A stretch of DNA of 64,000 nucleotides, taken from positions 5,365,228-5,429,227 of the forward strand of contig NC_058145.1 in assembly GCF_011075055.1 (NCBI RefSeq). Direction: 5' to 3'. Both the position numbers and the translations under genes were made by a program. The notes beneath the pieces were generated by a model. It searched no databases. It was given only the letters and a program-made list of their open reading frames with translations, and was not told the DNA's origin. Shown piece by piece: positions 1 to 11,424 of this stretch. Origin of the DNA: Mangifera indica (Eukaryota; Streptophyta; Magnoliopsida; Sapindales; Anacardiaceae). Positions within the stretch are counted from its first letter, which is position 1. Each line of letters opens with the position of its first letter.

Positions 1-109
1 CTCATTACTAGTTGATGAATGTATGATGTGGCAACGAAAGAACAAATAGCTATTGTTTTTTGGTATGTCGACAAAGCAGGATTTATTATTGAATGCTTTA
101 TGGGAATTG
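1..109 (+). pseudogene. hAT transposase remnant, 5' segment (split by solo LTR)
   Basis: One reading frame from about position 25 gives a peptide with the pieces KEQIAIV, YVDKAGF and CFMGIV. This is the conserved block before the catalytic core of plant hAT / 'zinc finger MYM-type 1-like' transposases (DUF4371 family). The frame is broken near position 20. It resumes directly at 1863 in the 3' segment, so 110-1860 is an insertion into this gene. The N-terminus lies outside the window. The match is recognised by eye from family motifs. Confidence 0.7.
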
Positions 110-1860
110 TGTTATAGGGTTTTAGGGCATTGTTAATTGGCATCATAGCGGAATTAAAAATTTTTAAATTATCAAAGATCCTAAAACTCATCCAAGATAC
201 TTGTTTTAATGCATAGATTCATGAATATGTTAAACATACATAGGGTGTTTAGAATTTATATCTACGTTATTGGCTCCTCCAAGAATTCATGTGGCTATGT
301 AAAGATCGTTATCCAACCTTCTTGAGGTGGTGCCTTGGTACCACATGAAGTATAAATGAGAGGCAATCCAAAAAAGAGGCTATTAGGGCTTCTATAAATT
401 AGATCTTAGAAATTAGATCACGACAATGGAAGTTTATGCCAACAAGATTTTAGGTGTAGAGATAGAGATATGTGTTTAAGATTATTGTGTTAAAAAATTT
501 GACTGAAACTAAACACCTATATTTATAAGGTGTGCATGAATCCTAAGTTAGTTAGGATTCTAACTACCTAAGTGATAAAGTGTCCAAGAGTTCTTATTAA
601 ATTAAGACTCTTAATTTATTGAAATTTTAATGCATAATAATCCTAATTAAATTAAGATTTCAACTCAACCTAAACTTTCGATCAAACAAAGACTTTAAAT
701 TTATTAAAAGTTTTAATGCATATGAATCCTAATTAAATTAGGATTTCAACTCAACCTAAACTTTTTATCAAATAAGGACTTTGAAGAATCTTAATTTAAC
801 TAAAATATTTTGTTGATTAGTTAAGTCAACTAGTTGACTCGCATCAATCATTTGGCCTTACTTGGTTGGACTTTAAGTGGGTCCAGTTGAAACCATATAA
901 TGCATTTATAGGATGTCACATGGCATTTTGCACAATGATTCTAGTTAAAACATATCCATACATTTCTCTCTTTCAATGATCTCATAATTGTTGTCAAATG
1001 ATCTTTGTCTCTTGGTTAATATCAACTTCTTAATGTGTGTGACCCATAAGCTTTCTATCGAATCGATAATATCTAAATTCGGATCAAATTCAATCATAAA
1101 CCAAGAATGGTTTCTAGCAAAGTATCATGGCCACCCAGACAATAGAATGTCAACAAACATCTCTATAAGCTTTTACAACATCATAGTTACATGTAATTCA
1201 ATCCTTTCGTCAATCGATATTTCTCGAGACTGAGACATAAAAGTGTATATATCTTAGTAGTTCCTCGATATGAGTTGATATATATTAATGACTTACATGA
1301 ATTAGGTTACAATCTCATCCCATGGTGCCCATATGTTCAAACAATCATGAATGTCTTTCAGCATTCGCATATAAGATATCTTCTCTTATGCCTAAGAATG
1401 ACTAATCCTTTATTGATTAACCATAGCTTCTATGTATCTCACGATATAGTTGTTCACTATCTTTATGATATCCTTGTTAGGACGATGCATTGGATAGTAT
1501 TAAACTATATCGACCTTACACAAGACGACCTAGTAACCTCAAGTTAAAGGATCACATACACCCGTAGTGTTTAGAGAATTTGTTTCATAGACATTGGAAT
1601 AATCATCCATATAGATATCCTTTAGTGGGGTCAATTTGATGAACACGTCTATAATGTGTACCCATTTGTGCATAGAATTCCCACGATCAGTTGTTTGATC
1701 CCCCCGTCACAATTCTTTTATTCTATGGGCATGTTATTTACACAATTATTTAATAGACAAGCACATAAACTAAATAACTATAAATCTTTTTTATGAATTA
1801 ATGAGGTAAATTACAATTACAGATGTCAAATCAATTGGCTCTAGGGTATTTACCCTAACA
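110..1860 (-). mobile_element. Solo LTR, copia family A
   Basis: On the minus strand it starts TGTTAGGGTA and ends CCCTATAACA, the ends seen in the other family A LTRs at 21369, 36019, 42585, 59695 and 62227. Shared internal blocks include the Met-like 'gtgacccataagctt' stretch near 1040. No primer site, PPT or retroviral coding sequence is attached on either side. Both flanks are hAT transposase that joins in frame if the LTR is removed. A TGTG repeat spans the joint (108-111 and 1861-1864), but the exact TSD is ambiguous. Confidence 0.8.
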
Positions 1861-3316
1861 TGTGCATGTTAAAAATACTTCTACACACTCTTTGAAAACT
1901 ATAATAGATGTTTTTTTTTTTTTTTTTGCAAAACATGGATTAAGTTTAACAAGTTTAAGAGGGCAAGGGTATGATGGAGTAAGCAATATGAGGGACAAGT
2001 TTAATAGCTTGAAAAGTTTAATATTGAGAGAAAATAAATTAGCTTTCTATATTCAGTGTTTTTCTCATCAACTTCATCTAGCACTGATCAAAGTTATGAG
2101 AAACCATTTAGCATTGGGTGAGTTTTTTCAATCTCTCTCAATGTTATCAAGCACCATAGTGGCATCTTGTAAGTGCAAAGATCTTCTACGCGATAAACAA
2201 TATGAATATGTGATACCTTTGATTTCTATTAGTGATCTTCAAATGGGACGAGGTTTGAATAAAAAATGCACTATTAAACGACTAGAAGATACTTGTTGGG
2301 GTTCACACATAGAGACGATTCATAGTGTTATAAACTTATTTTCTTCTATTGTTGATCTCCTTAAGGTGATTGAATTAAAAAAGATGATTAGTCAAGCAAA
2401 AGTCAAGCAAGGAGTTTATTACGAATTATGGAGAATTTTGAATTTGTCTTTTTGTTATTTTTCATGAAAAAAAAGTAGTAGGAACCATAAATGAAATATC
2501 ACAAGCATTACAAAGAAACGATCAAGATCTTCTTAATGCTATGAAGTTTGTACAAATTTCAAATGGTCAAATGCATAAAATGAGAAATGACAGCACTTGC
2601 TTCGACATCTTGGTGAAAGAAGTTTTTGATCTATGCAAAAAAAAAAAGACATAATAATGCTAGAAAATATGGAAGATAACTTTGGGAGGACAAAATGGGT
2701 GATTACACCAGTTTCAAATATACATCATTATAAGATAAAAGTTGATGTCTATAGTTTTAGATAATATTCAATAAGAACTCAATAATATGAGGTTGCTTGA
2801 GTGTATCGCATCTCTTGATCCAAGTAACTCTTTTGCTACATTTAACGAAGACAAATTACTTGAATTTGCAAGGTTCTATTATGTCAATTTTCCTCAACAT
2901 GATATATAGTTACTTGATGATCAACTTGAAAAATATTTTAAGGACGTTAGCACCAATGCCAATTTCACTCATATTGATAGGATTGCCAACCTTGCTAAAA
3001 AAATGGTTGAGTTTAAGAAGGATGTTGCCTATAATAAAGTTTTTTTTACTTATAAAATTAACGATGGTTTTGTCTGTGGCTACTGCAACAGTTGAAAGAG
3101 TATTCTCTGCAATGAATCTTGTGAAGAATAGTTTGCCTAATCAAATTAGCGATGTGTGGATGAACAATTGCTTGGTGGTTTTACATTGAAAAAGAGGTTT
3201 TTGCTACAGTTAATAATGAAGATATTACTGAACACTTTTTAAAATATAGCAAAGCGAAAAATCGTGTTAAAGTCAAGATCTTTAGGAATATCATTCCAAC
3301 TTGCTTTCATCTTTAA
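1861..3316 (+). pseudogene. hAT transposase remnant, main segment (DUF4371 to hATC dimerisation)
   Basis: Decayed hAT-superfamily transposase of the zinc-finger-MYM-1-like group. Residues visible in order: RGQGYDGVSNM (about 1951-1990), CFSHQLHLALI (about 2059-2091) and TCWGSHIETI (about 2290-2320). These belong to the RNase-H-like catalytic fold. The C-terminal hATC dimerisation signature VATATVERVFSAM is at about 3075-3115. The frame changes near 2460, again near 2640 after an A-run, and near 3040. In-frame stops occur as well (for example about 2908). The tail ends at a TAA at 3314-3316. A 16-nt T-run near 1912 also sits in the frame. No terminal inverted repeats or TSD were found, so it could be an old element or a decayed domesticated copy. 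Confidence 0.75.
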
Positions 3317-4099
3317 ATACCTGATATTTAGATATTCGAATCCTTAAGTTTATTTTTCTAACTTGATTCTTTGATTAGTATACAATTAGATCTATGGACG
3401 TTTAATCTAGATGATTGAGTTTTGATTTTAATGATTGGATCTGGAAATATAAAGCTTGCAGATTGGCAAGTTTTGGTAATTTCAATCCAAAATTTTGTAA
3501 ACATTTATGTATTTTACTTGTGTTGGAATTGTGATTAAACTCTAAATTTTGTAAAATATTTTTCTCAGATTACGAATCATGTAAATAATATTCATTATAT
3601 TGAATTTAAATAGATTATTAGATCTTGTGGTTTTTTTCTCTCTTTACATTGAGGGGTTTTCTCACATAAAAATTTACTTGTATTATTACATTTTTAAATA
3701 TTATTTCAATTGTTTAATTTTTAGTGGTTATATTTCAAGTTTTCACTAGTTAATTGGCAAATAATTGTAAAGTTTTGAAGGTCCCTTTGAACAAAAATCC
3801 TAGGTTTGCCATTGCTTGTATCATCAATAATATATAATGATCATCAACTCAAACTATTATATATGTTGAAAGTAGGTTTTAAATGTCAAAATAAAACATA
3901 TTTGACTTCACACAATATGGAAAATAAATAACAAAAAGCCATATAGTACTTGGAAACTCCACACTTCATATTTTAAGTTTGAAAGAATTGATTCTTGAGC
4001 CATCTTAATCTACATATAACCAAACACACAACATATAAATTCTTTTCCATCATGAATATAATTACAATTCACGTTAAATAGTTAATAGGAAAAGAATAA
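3317..4099. other. AT-rich non-coding stretch, nothing recognised
   Basis: No frame, RNA gene or repeat boundary could be supported here. The composition is strongly AT-rich with scattered short homopolymers. It probably contains decayed transposon flanks. Confidence 0.4.
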
Positions 4100-4620
4100 A
4101 TGACAAACTAATGGAGGACCAAAGAAAGAGGGTGGTATGGTGAAAATATTTAAAATGTTGAAAAATTATCTAAAGGAAGCTGGATGATATGACGCATAAT
4201 GTGGACATGCATGATGACGTGGGAGCTATATAAGAAGCCTTATGCATATAAAATAAAGATTTCTAATCCAATTTTGTTAATTGAGTCTTTTTATTAATTT
4301 TAGTTTTCCTAATATTTTAAGTATCCTATTTTAATTTAAAAATAAAGAGCTTTTAGGAATTATTGTTTAAGAAATCTCAATTTTTAATTGGAGCCTATTA
4401 ATATTATTTCCTAAAAGTTCTAATATCTTAATTTAATAAGTTTTTATTTTAGTTGAGTTAGACTTTCTATTTAAATTAGAAAAGTCATTAGCCTATATAA
4501 AGGGCTTAAGTCATTTTAATTCAACAATTATGCAATTTATCAAGTTATCAATAAAAATTCTTGTTTGAGTTTTCTTAAAATTTTCTTTGCAAAGCTTACA
4601 AGAATTCTTATTATCTGATG
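4100..4620 (+). repeat. Gypsy family B LTR, 3' part
   Basis: Shares long stretches with 44100-44441 and 6304-6652 (the CCTATATAAAGG block, then 'caataaaaattcttg' and 'cttacaagaattctt'), and with 35690-36018 over its first half. The reverse complement recurs at 5172-5780, next to a primer-binding site, which identifies the repeat as an LTR. The left boundary is approximate. The short frame starting at 4587 lies across the LTR edge and shows no recognisable domain. Confidence 0.65.
4494..4501 (+). promoter_or_regulatory. TATA box of family B LTR
   Basis: TATATAAA in the context CCTATATAAAGG. The same box is kept at the matching position in the copies at 6417-6424 and 44283-44290 and, reversed, near 5370. 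Conservation across copies supports it as the LTR promoter core. Confidence 0.6.
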
Positions 4621-4895
4621 TGATTTATGGAAGACCAAAAACATGTGATCCAATAATAAAGGAGTATGACAAGAGTGTGATAGGTTGGATAGCATTGACA
4701 ACATCAAAAACGCTAGCTAAAGGTAAGAAGCATGATGTGACAATCAAAGATGGCATGACAAATGATGTGGAGAGCATCAAACACATGGGAAATGATATGA
4801 CACATCCTTGACACACATCCATTTTTACTACATCACATAAAATTTCATCTTTGTAGGTTTTGCATAAAGATAATGGCAACCTACATTATTCTGTT
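4621..4895. other. Internal or junction sequence between opposed family B pieces
   Basis: No recognised domain. It lies between a plus-strand LTR end (about 4620) and minus-strand protease remnants (from about 4896), so a rearrangement junction must fall in or near it. Confidence 0.35.
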
Positions 4896-5155
4896 ATTCA
4901 CATACTTGGACCATTATGAATTTAACCGATACTATATGAAACAGGATGAGGTTTGGTTTCTAGCTTGAAGTACTCCACCAACCCATAAGATATAAAGTTT
5001 TTACAACTACAATTATCAATCATGAGCTCACACACCTTACCATTAATTTTGCACTCATGATGAAAGGTTCGCTTACGTTGTGAGTTATAGGGTTGTGTAG
5101 GAGTTTAAAACAAACTCTTTTCCATATTTTCTTTATGCCTAGCCATCTCAAGACA
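4896..5155 (-). pseudogene. Gypsy family B: 5' leader fused to retroviral-type protease remnant
   Basis: Reading minus from the primer site gives a short start (MARHKENMEK), then text typical of plant Ty3/gypsy aspartic protease: TFHHECKINGKVCELMID followed by a serine-cysteine turn, then LVEYFKLETKPHP. The usual D-G-G or D-S-G active-site turn reads D-N-C here, so it is likely dead. Almost no gag separates the primer site from the protease, so gag has been deleted. A stop follows shortly after HPVSYSIG. Family assignment is by motif. Confidence 0.55.
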
Positions 5156-5157
5156 AG

Positions 5158-5169
5158 GCTCTGATACCA
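5158..5169 (-). other. Primer-binding site (Met-tRNA type) of family B
   Basis: The minus strand reads TGGTATCAGAGC, the standard initiator-Met tRNA complement used by plant LTR retrotransposons. It lies 2 nt inside the LTR end at 5172. This fixes the LTR end and shows that the element runs leftward on the minus strand. Confidence 0.8.
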
Positions 5170-5171
5170 GT

Positions 5172-5780
5172 TGACATAGGACAAGCATTGATAAGATTGT
5201 AATATTATTTATAAGGATGTTTGAGGTTGATATCGTTCAATAGACACAAATGGATAATGAGAATTCAATGCAATTTGCAAAGCAATTCTTAAAAAAAAAA
5301 AACTCAAACTGAATTTTATTAATAATCTGATAATTTGATTGATTGAATTACAATAACTTGAGCTCTTTATATAGGGTAATGACTCTTTTATTTAAAATAG
5401 AAATCATAGGAAAACTAAAATTAATAAAAGACTCAATTAACTAAATTGGACTACGAATCCTTATTTCACATGCATAAGGCTTCCTACATGGCTCCTACAT
5501 CATCATGCCATGTCATTGAATAAGTTGCCACATCATATGTCATGCCATCATGCTTGTCCACATGATCTGCCACACCATCCTCTTATGTTTGGCTAGTTTC
5601 TTTCATGTTTTGGACCTTGTTCACCTTACCACCCTCTTTCCATGATCCTCCATCAATCCCTTCTTCATTTGCCCCTTCCACCCAACCTCCTATTTGCCTC
5701 AAATCATCCTTCAACATCTTTTCTCTTTATGTGTTAGCCTTATTTTCCTTTCATGAATTAAGTGTCTTGGTCCTCTATCA
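5172..5780 (-). repeat. Gypsy family B LTR, minus orientation (5' LTR of the minus-strand copy)
   Basis: Ends at the primer-binding site with TGACATAGG on the plus strand (minus strand CCTATGTCA). It contains the reversed family B TATA block ('ctctttatataggg') and the reverse of the 'gaaagagggtgg' block seen at 35695. It is interrupted or ended by the MITE at 5781. The proline-rich frame at 5605-5799 is an incidental frame in this LTR. Confidence 0.65.
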
Positions 5781-6296
5781 GTTTGGTTCACTAGAATAAA
5801 ATGTTAGCTTAGTAATCTATTTTTTATTACTAGCATTACCTTGTTTAGTTTACCAGTAATAAAAGATTCTAATAATCTTTTATTACAAATAGTGATGTGA
5901 CAAGTAATATAGAAAGTAATATATTTACTACCTTTATTTTAGGTATTAAAAAATTACTAACATAATCTTGATTTTGTTATAACTATATCCTTACAAATTT
6001 TTTAAGAAAAAAAATCCTTATTTTCAATTAATATAATAAGTAACAAGAATGATATTTTAAAATAATTATACCCAATGACATTTAGTAAAATTTTATATCA
6101 ACTAATTTTTATCAAATTTTATCATATATAATAATAATTTATACTCAGTAATCTTCAAGGTAATCTTTCAGTTTTAATAATAAAATATTACCCAATCAAA
6201 TACACCATAATTTTGTATTATTGACAAACCAAATAAAATAGAACTAGCAATAAAATATATATTACCAGAACAATATTTCAATACAGTGAACCAAAC
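5781..6296. mobile_element. MITE-like element with imperfect terminal inverted repeats
   Basis: The left end reads GTTTGGTTCACT and the right end is its reverse complement, AGTGAACCAAAC. The similarity continues inward for about 60-70 nt with mismatches ('attactagcattacc' left against the reverse of 'attgctagttctat' right). It is about 0.5 kb, very AT-rich and non-coding. The flanks 'cctctatca' and 'cccctttca' may be a decayed 9-bp target duplication, but this is weak. It lies between a minus and a plus family B LTR piece. Confidence 0.55.
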
Positions 6297-6303
6297 ACCC
6301 CTT

Positions 6304-6652
6304 TCATATTAATTTGAAATAAACCAATTTTGTAATTCAACAATTAAATTCTTATTGAATAAGTTTCTATTCTAATAAAGTTATGATTTATATTTTAATT
6401 AAGAGAGTCATTAACCTATATAAAAAGGTCAAGTTATTGTAATTCAATAATTAAGCAATTTATCAAGTCATCAATAAAAATTCTTATTTGAGTTTTTTTA
6501 AGAATTCTTTTGCAAAGCTTGCAAGAATTCTTTTTATCTCTTTGTAGTTGTTGAACTATATAAACCTTAAGCCTTTTTGTGAACGATATCACAACTCTAT
6601 TAGTGTTTGTCCTACGTTACAAGCAACAAGTTTTGAGATGCTTACCTTTTGC
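6304..6652 (+). repeat. Gypsy family B LTR, 3' terminal fragment
   Basis: Repeats the last part of the family B LTR: TATA block, 'aagcaatttatcaagtcatc', 'gcttgcaagaattc' and the end 'tgtcctacgttaca'. The same terminal words occur at 53651-53709 after the gypsy insertion. It is opposite in orientation to 5172-5780. Confidence 0.6.
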
Positions 6653-7769
6653 ATTTCTACTTTGGAAACAAAAGAGTCATACATTCTACAAATTGTGGTT
6701 TAAAACTTTAGTGATTGCAGTTATTATTCCCTCAACTTGTTTCCTTGGTATGCCTTGAGCTTCTAAACCAGCCCCTCACCTTTAAAATTTAATTAAAAAA
6801 AATTAAAATATACAGTAAGAAAACAATTCAAAAGTAAAAAATCAGATTGAATTAAGTAAAATTTAGTATAGGCATTTGAGTTGAAAATCATATTGCCTCA
6901 GCTTACTATTTTTAAGTTGAGTCGATCCAAATATTTAAGTTATAACCAATTCAGATTGGATCTAAAGTAAATTAATTAACTGTTAAGATACATCTTCAAT
7001 TAAAATTATTACTTTTATAACAATGGACTTGCTCATTACCAAAAAAAACAACAGATTTATTATTTTATTATGAGAATTTTAAAAAATTCATTTTTAAAAG
7101 TATAATTTTTTTAACTCTAATGAGAGTACAAATATTTTTTTTTTACTAAAATCATAAAAATAATTTTTTCACAATTGGATATTTATCCTCCTATTAATTT
7201 TTTCCTGATTAAAACTATTTTTTTTTCCTGTAATGAGTAAAGATCTAAAGAACTTTTAAGTGATGATTAGTGTATAACTAGTTAATAAAAAGATAATCAA
7301 CATGCTGAGAATTATATGTTTTTATGCTGATGGAGCATTAGGTAACATATTTAGAAATCTCATATTAGGAGACTTTAGTAAAAGGGTGTGAAGAATATTA
7401 CGGAGTTAAAAAAAGTGTTGAAGAGTACATGGGGTTATGGAATTTCTTAAAAAAGAGTGTAGTTAAAATGAGTTGAGTAAAGCAATGAGTTCTAATCAAA
7501 ACTCATTGTTTCATGTACCAAAAGAAGACTTAAAAAAGGGGTCTATGTAGAACATTCAACTAAGGCTCAATTTTTTGTTCTTCCTTTTCATCCTTTCAAT
7601 ACATGCAAATTTCTCATATCAGATGGTCAAAATTAATTAGATTTGTGTTTCTTTGTTTGTTAATTTTGATAGACCAATTTATTTGTCACTTGGATTGCCA
7701 ACTTGGCACAAGTTTTTGTATTTAAGATGATTGTAATTTATTTTCGAGGTAATGAAAGTTTTCATGCTT
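6653..7769. other. Non-coding AT-rich stretch
   Basis: No supported gene or repeat edge. There are several long A and T runs and only short frames. Nothing recognisable was seen on either strand. Confidence 0.4.
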
Positions 7770-7945
7770 CGAGGTCACATACATGCTTTGACAGCTAGTG
7801 GTTAGAGTGTTACTAAGAATGAATTAATCAATTTTATAGTTGATAGTTTGTGTTCTGAATTTGATCTTGCCATTGTTCATATAACATCTAAGCTAAAAGC
7901 AATCTTTATATTACATATACATGAACAAAGATTAAATATGAGTGT
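7770..7945 (+). pseudogene. Copia gag fragment
   Basis: In one frame with a single stop it reads HIHALTASG, then VTKNELINFIVDSL, then SEFDLAIVHI, ending IHEQRLN. The order matches the end of the copia gag (UBN2 / Retrotran_gag) domain, where a 'GL..eYd.vv' segment is followed by an 'ER L' helix. About 55 residues remain. No LTR could be tied to it. The downstream part of the 96-residue frame shows nothing recognisable. Confidence 0.5.
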
Positions 7946-8249
7946 TATATTACCGTTTGATTTACATAGTGGAACAACTAACATAGCCATATCAGTTAGA
8001 AATTTTTGTGGTGATAATTGGTTGAATAAATTGCTTAGATTATTAGCTAATCCTAATATGTTGTATGCTAATAGCAGTAAGAGAGGGAATGTTTATGATG
8101 GTTGTCGAATACACCAAAAAATAATTACTCTATTTTAACTTCCTACAAGACAATAGTTAGGGCCAATAAAGGCCTATCCCATAGAGAAGTGCAATCAATT
8201 TTAATTATATTATTAGCTTCTAAATTGACTAAAAACAATCTTAAAACAA

Positions 8250-8265
8250 GGGGGGGGGGGGGGGG
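8250..8265. repeat. G16 homopolymer
   Basis: Sixteen consecutive G residues between 'aaaacaa' and 'attgaatttc'. This is striking in such an AT-rich setting. Exact length in an assembly is unreliable. Confidence 0.9.
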
Positions 8266-11200
8266 ATTGAATTTCAAATTGATCTAATAAAAACTCTGAC
8301 CACTAAAATTAAATTAAAACGAAATCAATATGTTAAAATTCAGTTTTTGGTTCAATCTCGCCCTCGCAACTCATGGATTATATCAATAGCAACATTATTT
8401 CATTTTTCTCAGAAATTGTCAATCCTAGACAATAGCAAGCTCTATTACCCGAAATTCCCCTTAATTCCTTTTCTAATGAACAAATTCTCATTAGAATCTA
8501 ACTATTGGACAACCGAAGACCCGATATTTAGATTTAATAAAATGGTAGCAATAACAACTAAGGAATTAGATTGATTTAAGCAACAATCTCGCAAGTTCGG
8601 ATGTTTAATCCAAATCATATTATTCATAGCAATAAAAAGAAAGCTTGTCCACAATCTTGTATCATTATTTGCCACCTAGTGATTAGGAAAAAAAACCAAT
8701 TATGTAACCCCTTTCCTAATTCTAGCCATTGATGTTGATATAATTGTTTTAACAGGCCTTATTTAAATCAAACAAACCAAATATCAAATATCATTAAAAC
8801 AGAATAACATGAATTAATTTCTTATGAGCATTGAAGAAATAATGTTACTGAATTGATTGCACCATCAACTTGTGTTTTGGGTTTGAAATCATCTCGAATT
8901 GAAGAGAAAAACTTAGACAGACATGCTAACCTTTAGGAAAAAACTAATTCTTGTTTCCTGTCTCTTCTCAATTTTTTAGAACATGAAAGCCCTAAAAAAA
9001 ACCTCCACCTCGTGCATAACTTAACTTCCTAATTTGTAGGCATTCAAATCTCTTATTTTTCAGGGTGATAGATTTTCTGTTAGAATTTATGAGCAAATTT
9101 TGGATCTGATAGAAACCGAATTTGAGGTTGGGCATTTCATGAAAGTAGTATCCTTAGATGTGAGTTTTCAGTGAATTTGAATCATCCCAATCGGACTTTT
9201 ACAACTCAAGTTATGGCGTGATTACTGAACCATGCCGAAACAATGATAAGGATTTGATCTTCTAACTTTGATCCAAAGTTTGACAACATAAATGAACATG
9301 GATTTGAACATGTAAGCCCAATTCAAAAAGTTCAGGAGATCTATTTCAAATGCCAAGAGGGCCTCTTTCTTATTCTAGAACTCTAAGGACATCAAAACCT
9401 CTACTGAACCTCTAGAGGTCGAATCTACCAAAGTCAAAAAACTGCACATTATATTCCACTTTCAATTTGATGCCTCCAATCCACTCGTAATTCATAAAAT
9501 AAATTAATCAACTTATTTAATCATGAAATATACCACAAAACTAAATATAAACGAATAAAAAAATTTAAATATTTAGCACTGATCAGTTTTTCCAAGGGCG
9601 TGAATGATCAATTTAGTGGTTTAGAAGGACAACAAGGTTTTTCGAGAAGGAAGAAGGAAATGTAAGGATTTATGAAACAAAATTTGTAAAGACACAATGG
9701 AAGTATTGTTTAAAATTTTAAAAATTAACATGAAAAAGCATAAATAATAGTTATAAACCCATTTACAAGATTCATTTATAGGATATACAATTACAACACG
9801 TGAAAGAAAAACAAACATGGGGTGTTAGAAGAATTTCATACTGAAGCTGATGGCTACTTCACTTTATTAATGCCAAAATTAAGTTCAAACTCATGTTTGA
9901 TCCAAGTATACGACAACACCTTGGTATCTAAACAAAACACCTCATACAATTTGTAATTATCCGAAATTTAAGATATGTGATAAGATTCATTGATAAGGTC
10001 AATGTTATGTCCCCCTTGCAAGTGCATGAGTTGACAAGTAGTACAAAAGATATCAATCCTGCAGGGATTGGAAACCAACTACTAATTTATTTCATAGACT
10101 AGATTAACTAAGGAATCAGGTTTATACTAAGGGTGTATTTAAGTAATACGACTAAAACTAATAAAACTATTATACTACCAACTAATGCAACTTTGCTATT
10201 GTTAATTGAACTCATATATCTAGAATATCGAAGAGTTAAGATTTCATTGACAATCCTACATAAACTTGTAGTTAACCATGAAAACTCTTTTTAGATTCAT
10301 GATCTGTTGATGGTTGGATATCCTATGTTATCCTAGTTCCCCTATCAAGGTTGACTAAGCATGTAAATATTAAATAGGCATCTATTTTCGTGGTACTTGG
10401 TTGATACAAACCTTTTTAGCTGTATGACTTAAATGACTCCACAAAGACTTGAACTTTCTCTACTATCAAGGATCTAGGTTTAACAAATGCATGAACTAAT
10501 TTCGCAAATACCTTTCAATAATCTATGTGAACCACCTGACATGTGCAAAGTCAGGCCCTTGACTCAACACAAGACATTATGCAATCATTCATTAAATCAA
10601 ACATCAACAAATTTTAATTGAAAAAAATAACAATAAATCCTACAAGTTCTTAGGGCTCGAAGGATCCTTTTTCATCTATAGAATAAAAGTTTAGCCACTC
10701 ATAATGTTTATAGAATCAGAATAGCAAACATCAAAACTCATAATTATAAATCCAAGTCTTAGTTTATCGTTTGTATCACTACTTAGATTACTGGTCTTTC
10801 ATCCTCAAGTTTGATGTTGTTGCTTGCAATCTGTATTCGATTTGTCTCCTTATGGCTTCAAAAATTTAGAAAACAAAAGTGTGTCACTGTGTAAATCCAT
10901 GAAAAAGCAAACTCTTTTTCATGTGTAAAAGTAGTTCTTTTATAATGGATTATCCATACAGTGGTAGGAGTTCTAAATTGACTCAGATTCGTCCAGTATC
11001 GCATGATATCCATTAGCTTCCTTTTTTTGCAATCATGTCCTTCTCCTAGTTAGATTAGTATTCTTCTTCACATGTTTATTGTTTTCCTAATGTAATAAAA
11101 AATATGTTATTTTCTTTTTTCTTTGGCTCTCTTTTTCTTATTTTTCGCTTATTTTCCTACAAAATAGAAAATAACGTTACATAAAAATCACATCAAATAA

Positions 11201-11424
11201 ATTAAAAATTAAATCGTAAACCTAAATAATCTTAACCTAAAATGCTTCTATTCTAAAAACTATGAACTGAACGTAAAATCTAAGTGCACAAATTCCCCCA
11301 AACTTAAGTCTTTGCTTGTCTCCAAGCAAAATAAAAAATGAAGATAAAAAATAGGGTTGTTCTACTAAAACAATATCGCCTAGACAATAAGTAATTCAAA
11401 CAACTAGGAAAAATAATTTGATAA
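8266..11424. other. Long non-coding region, probably decayed large non-coding retroelement
   Basis: No frame above about 65 codons, and none with a recognisable domain. Two phrases look like text widespread in plant non-coding retroelements: 'gcaagtgcatgagttgac' with 'aatcctgcagggattgg' near 10017-10070, and 'ttcccccaaacttaag' near 11291. The block may be the non-coding interior or leader of an LTR element. That is an inference from familiar wording, not from paired LTRs. Confidence 0.35.

Noticed and set aside
5605..5799. 64-codon Pro/Ser/Phe-rich frame
   Set aside because: It lies in a minus-strand family B LTR and runs into the MITE; the related LTRs do not keep it.
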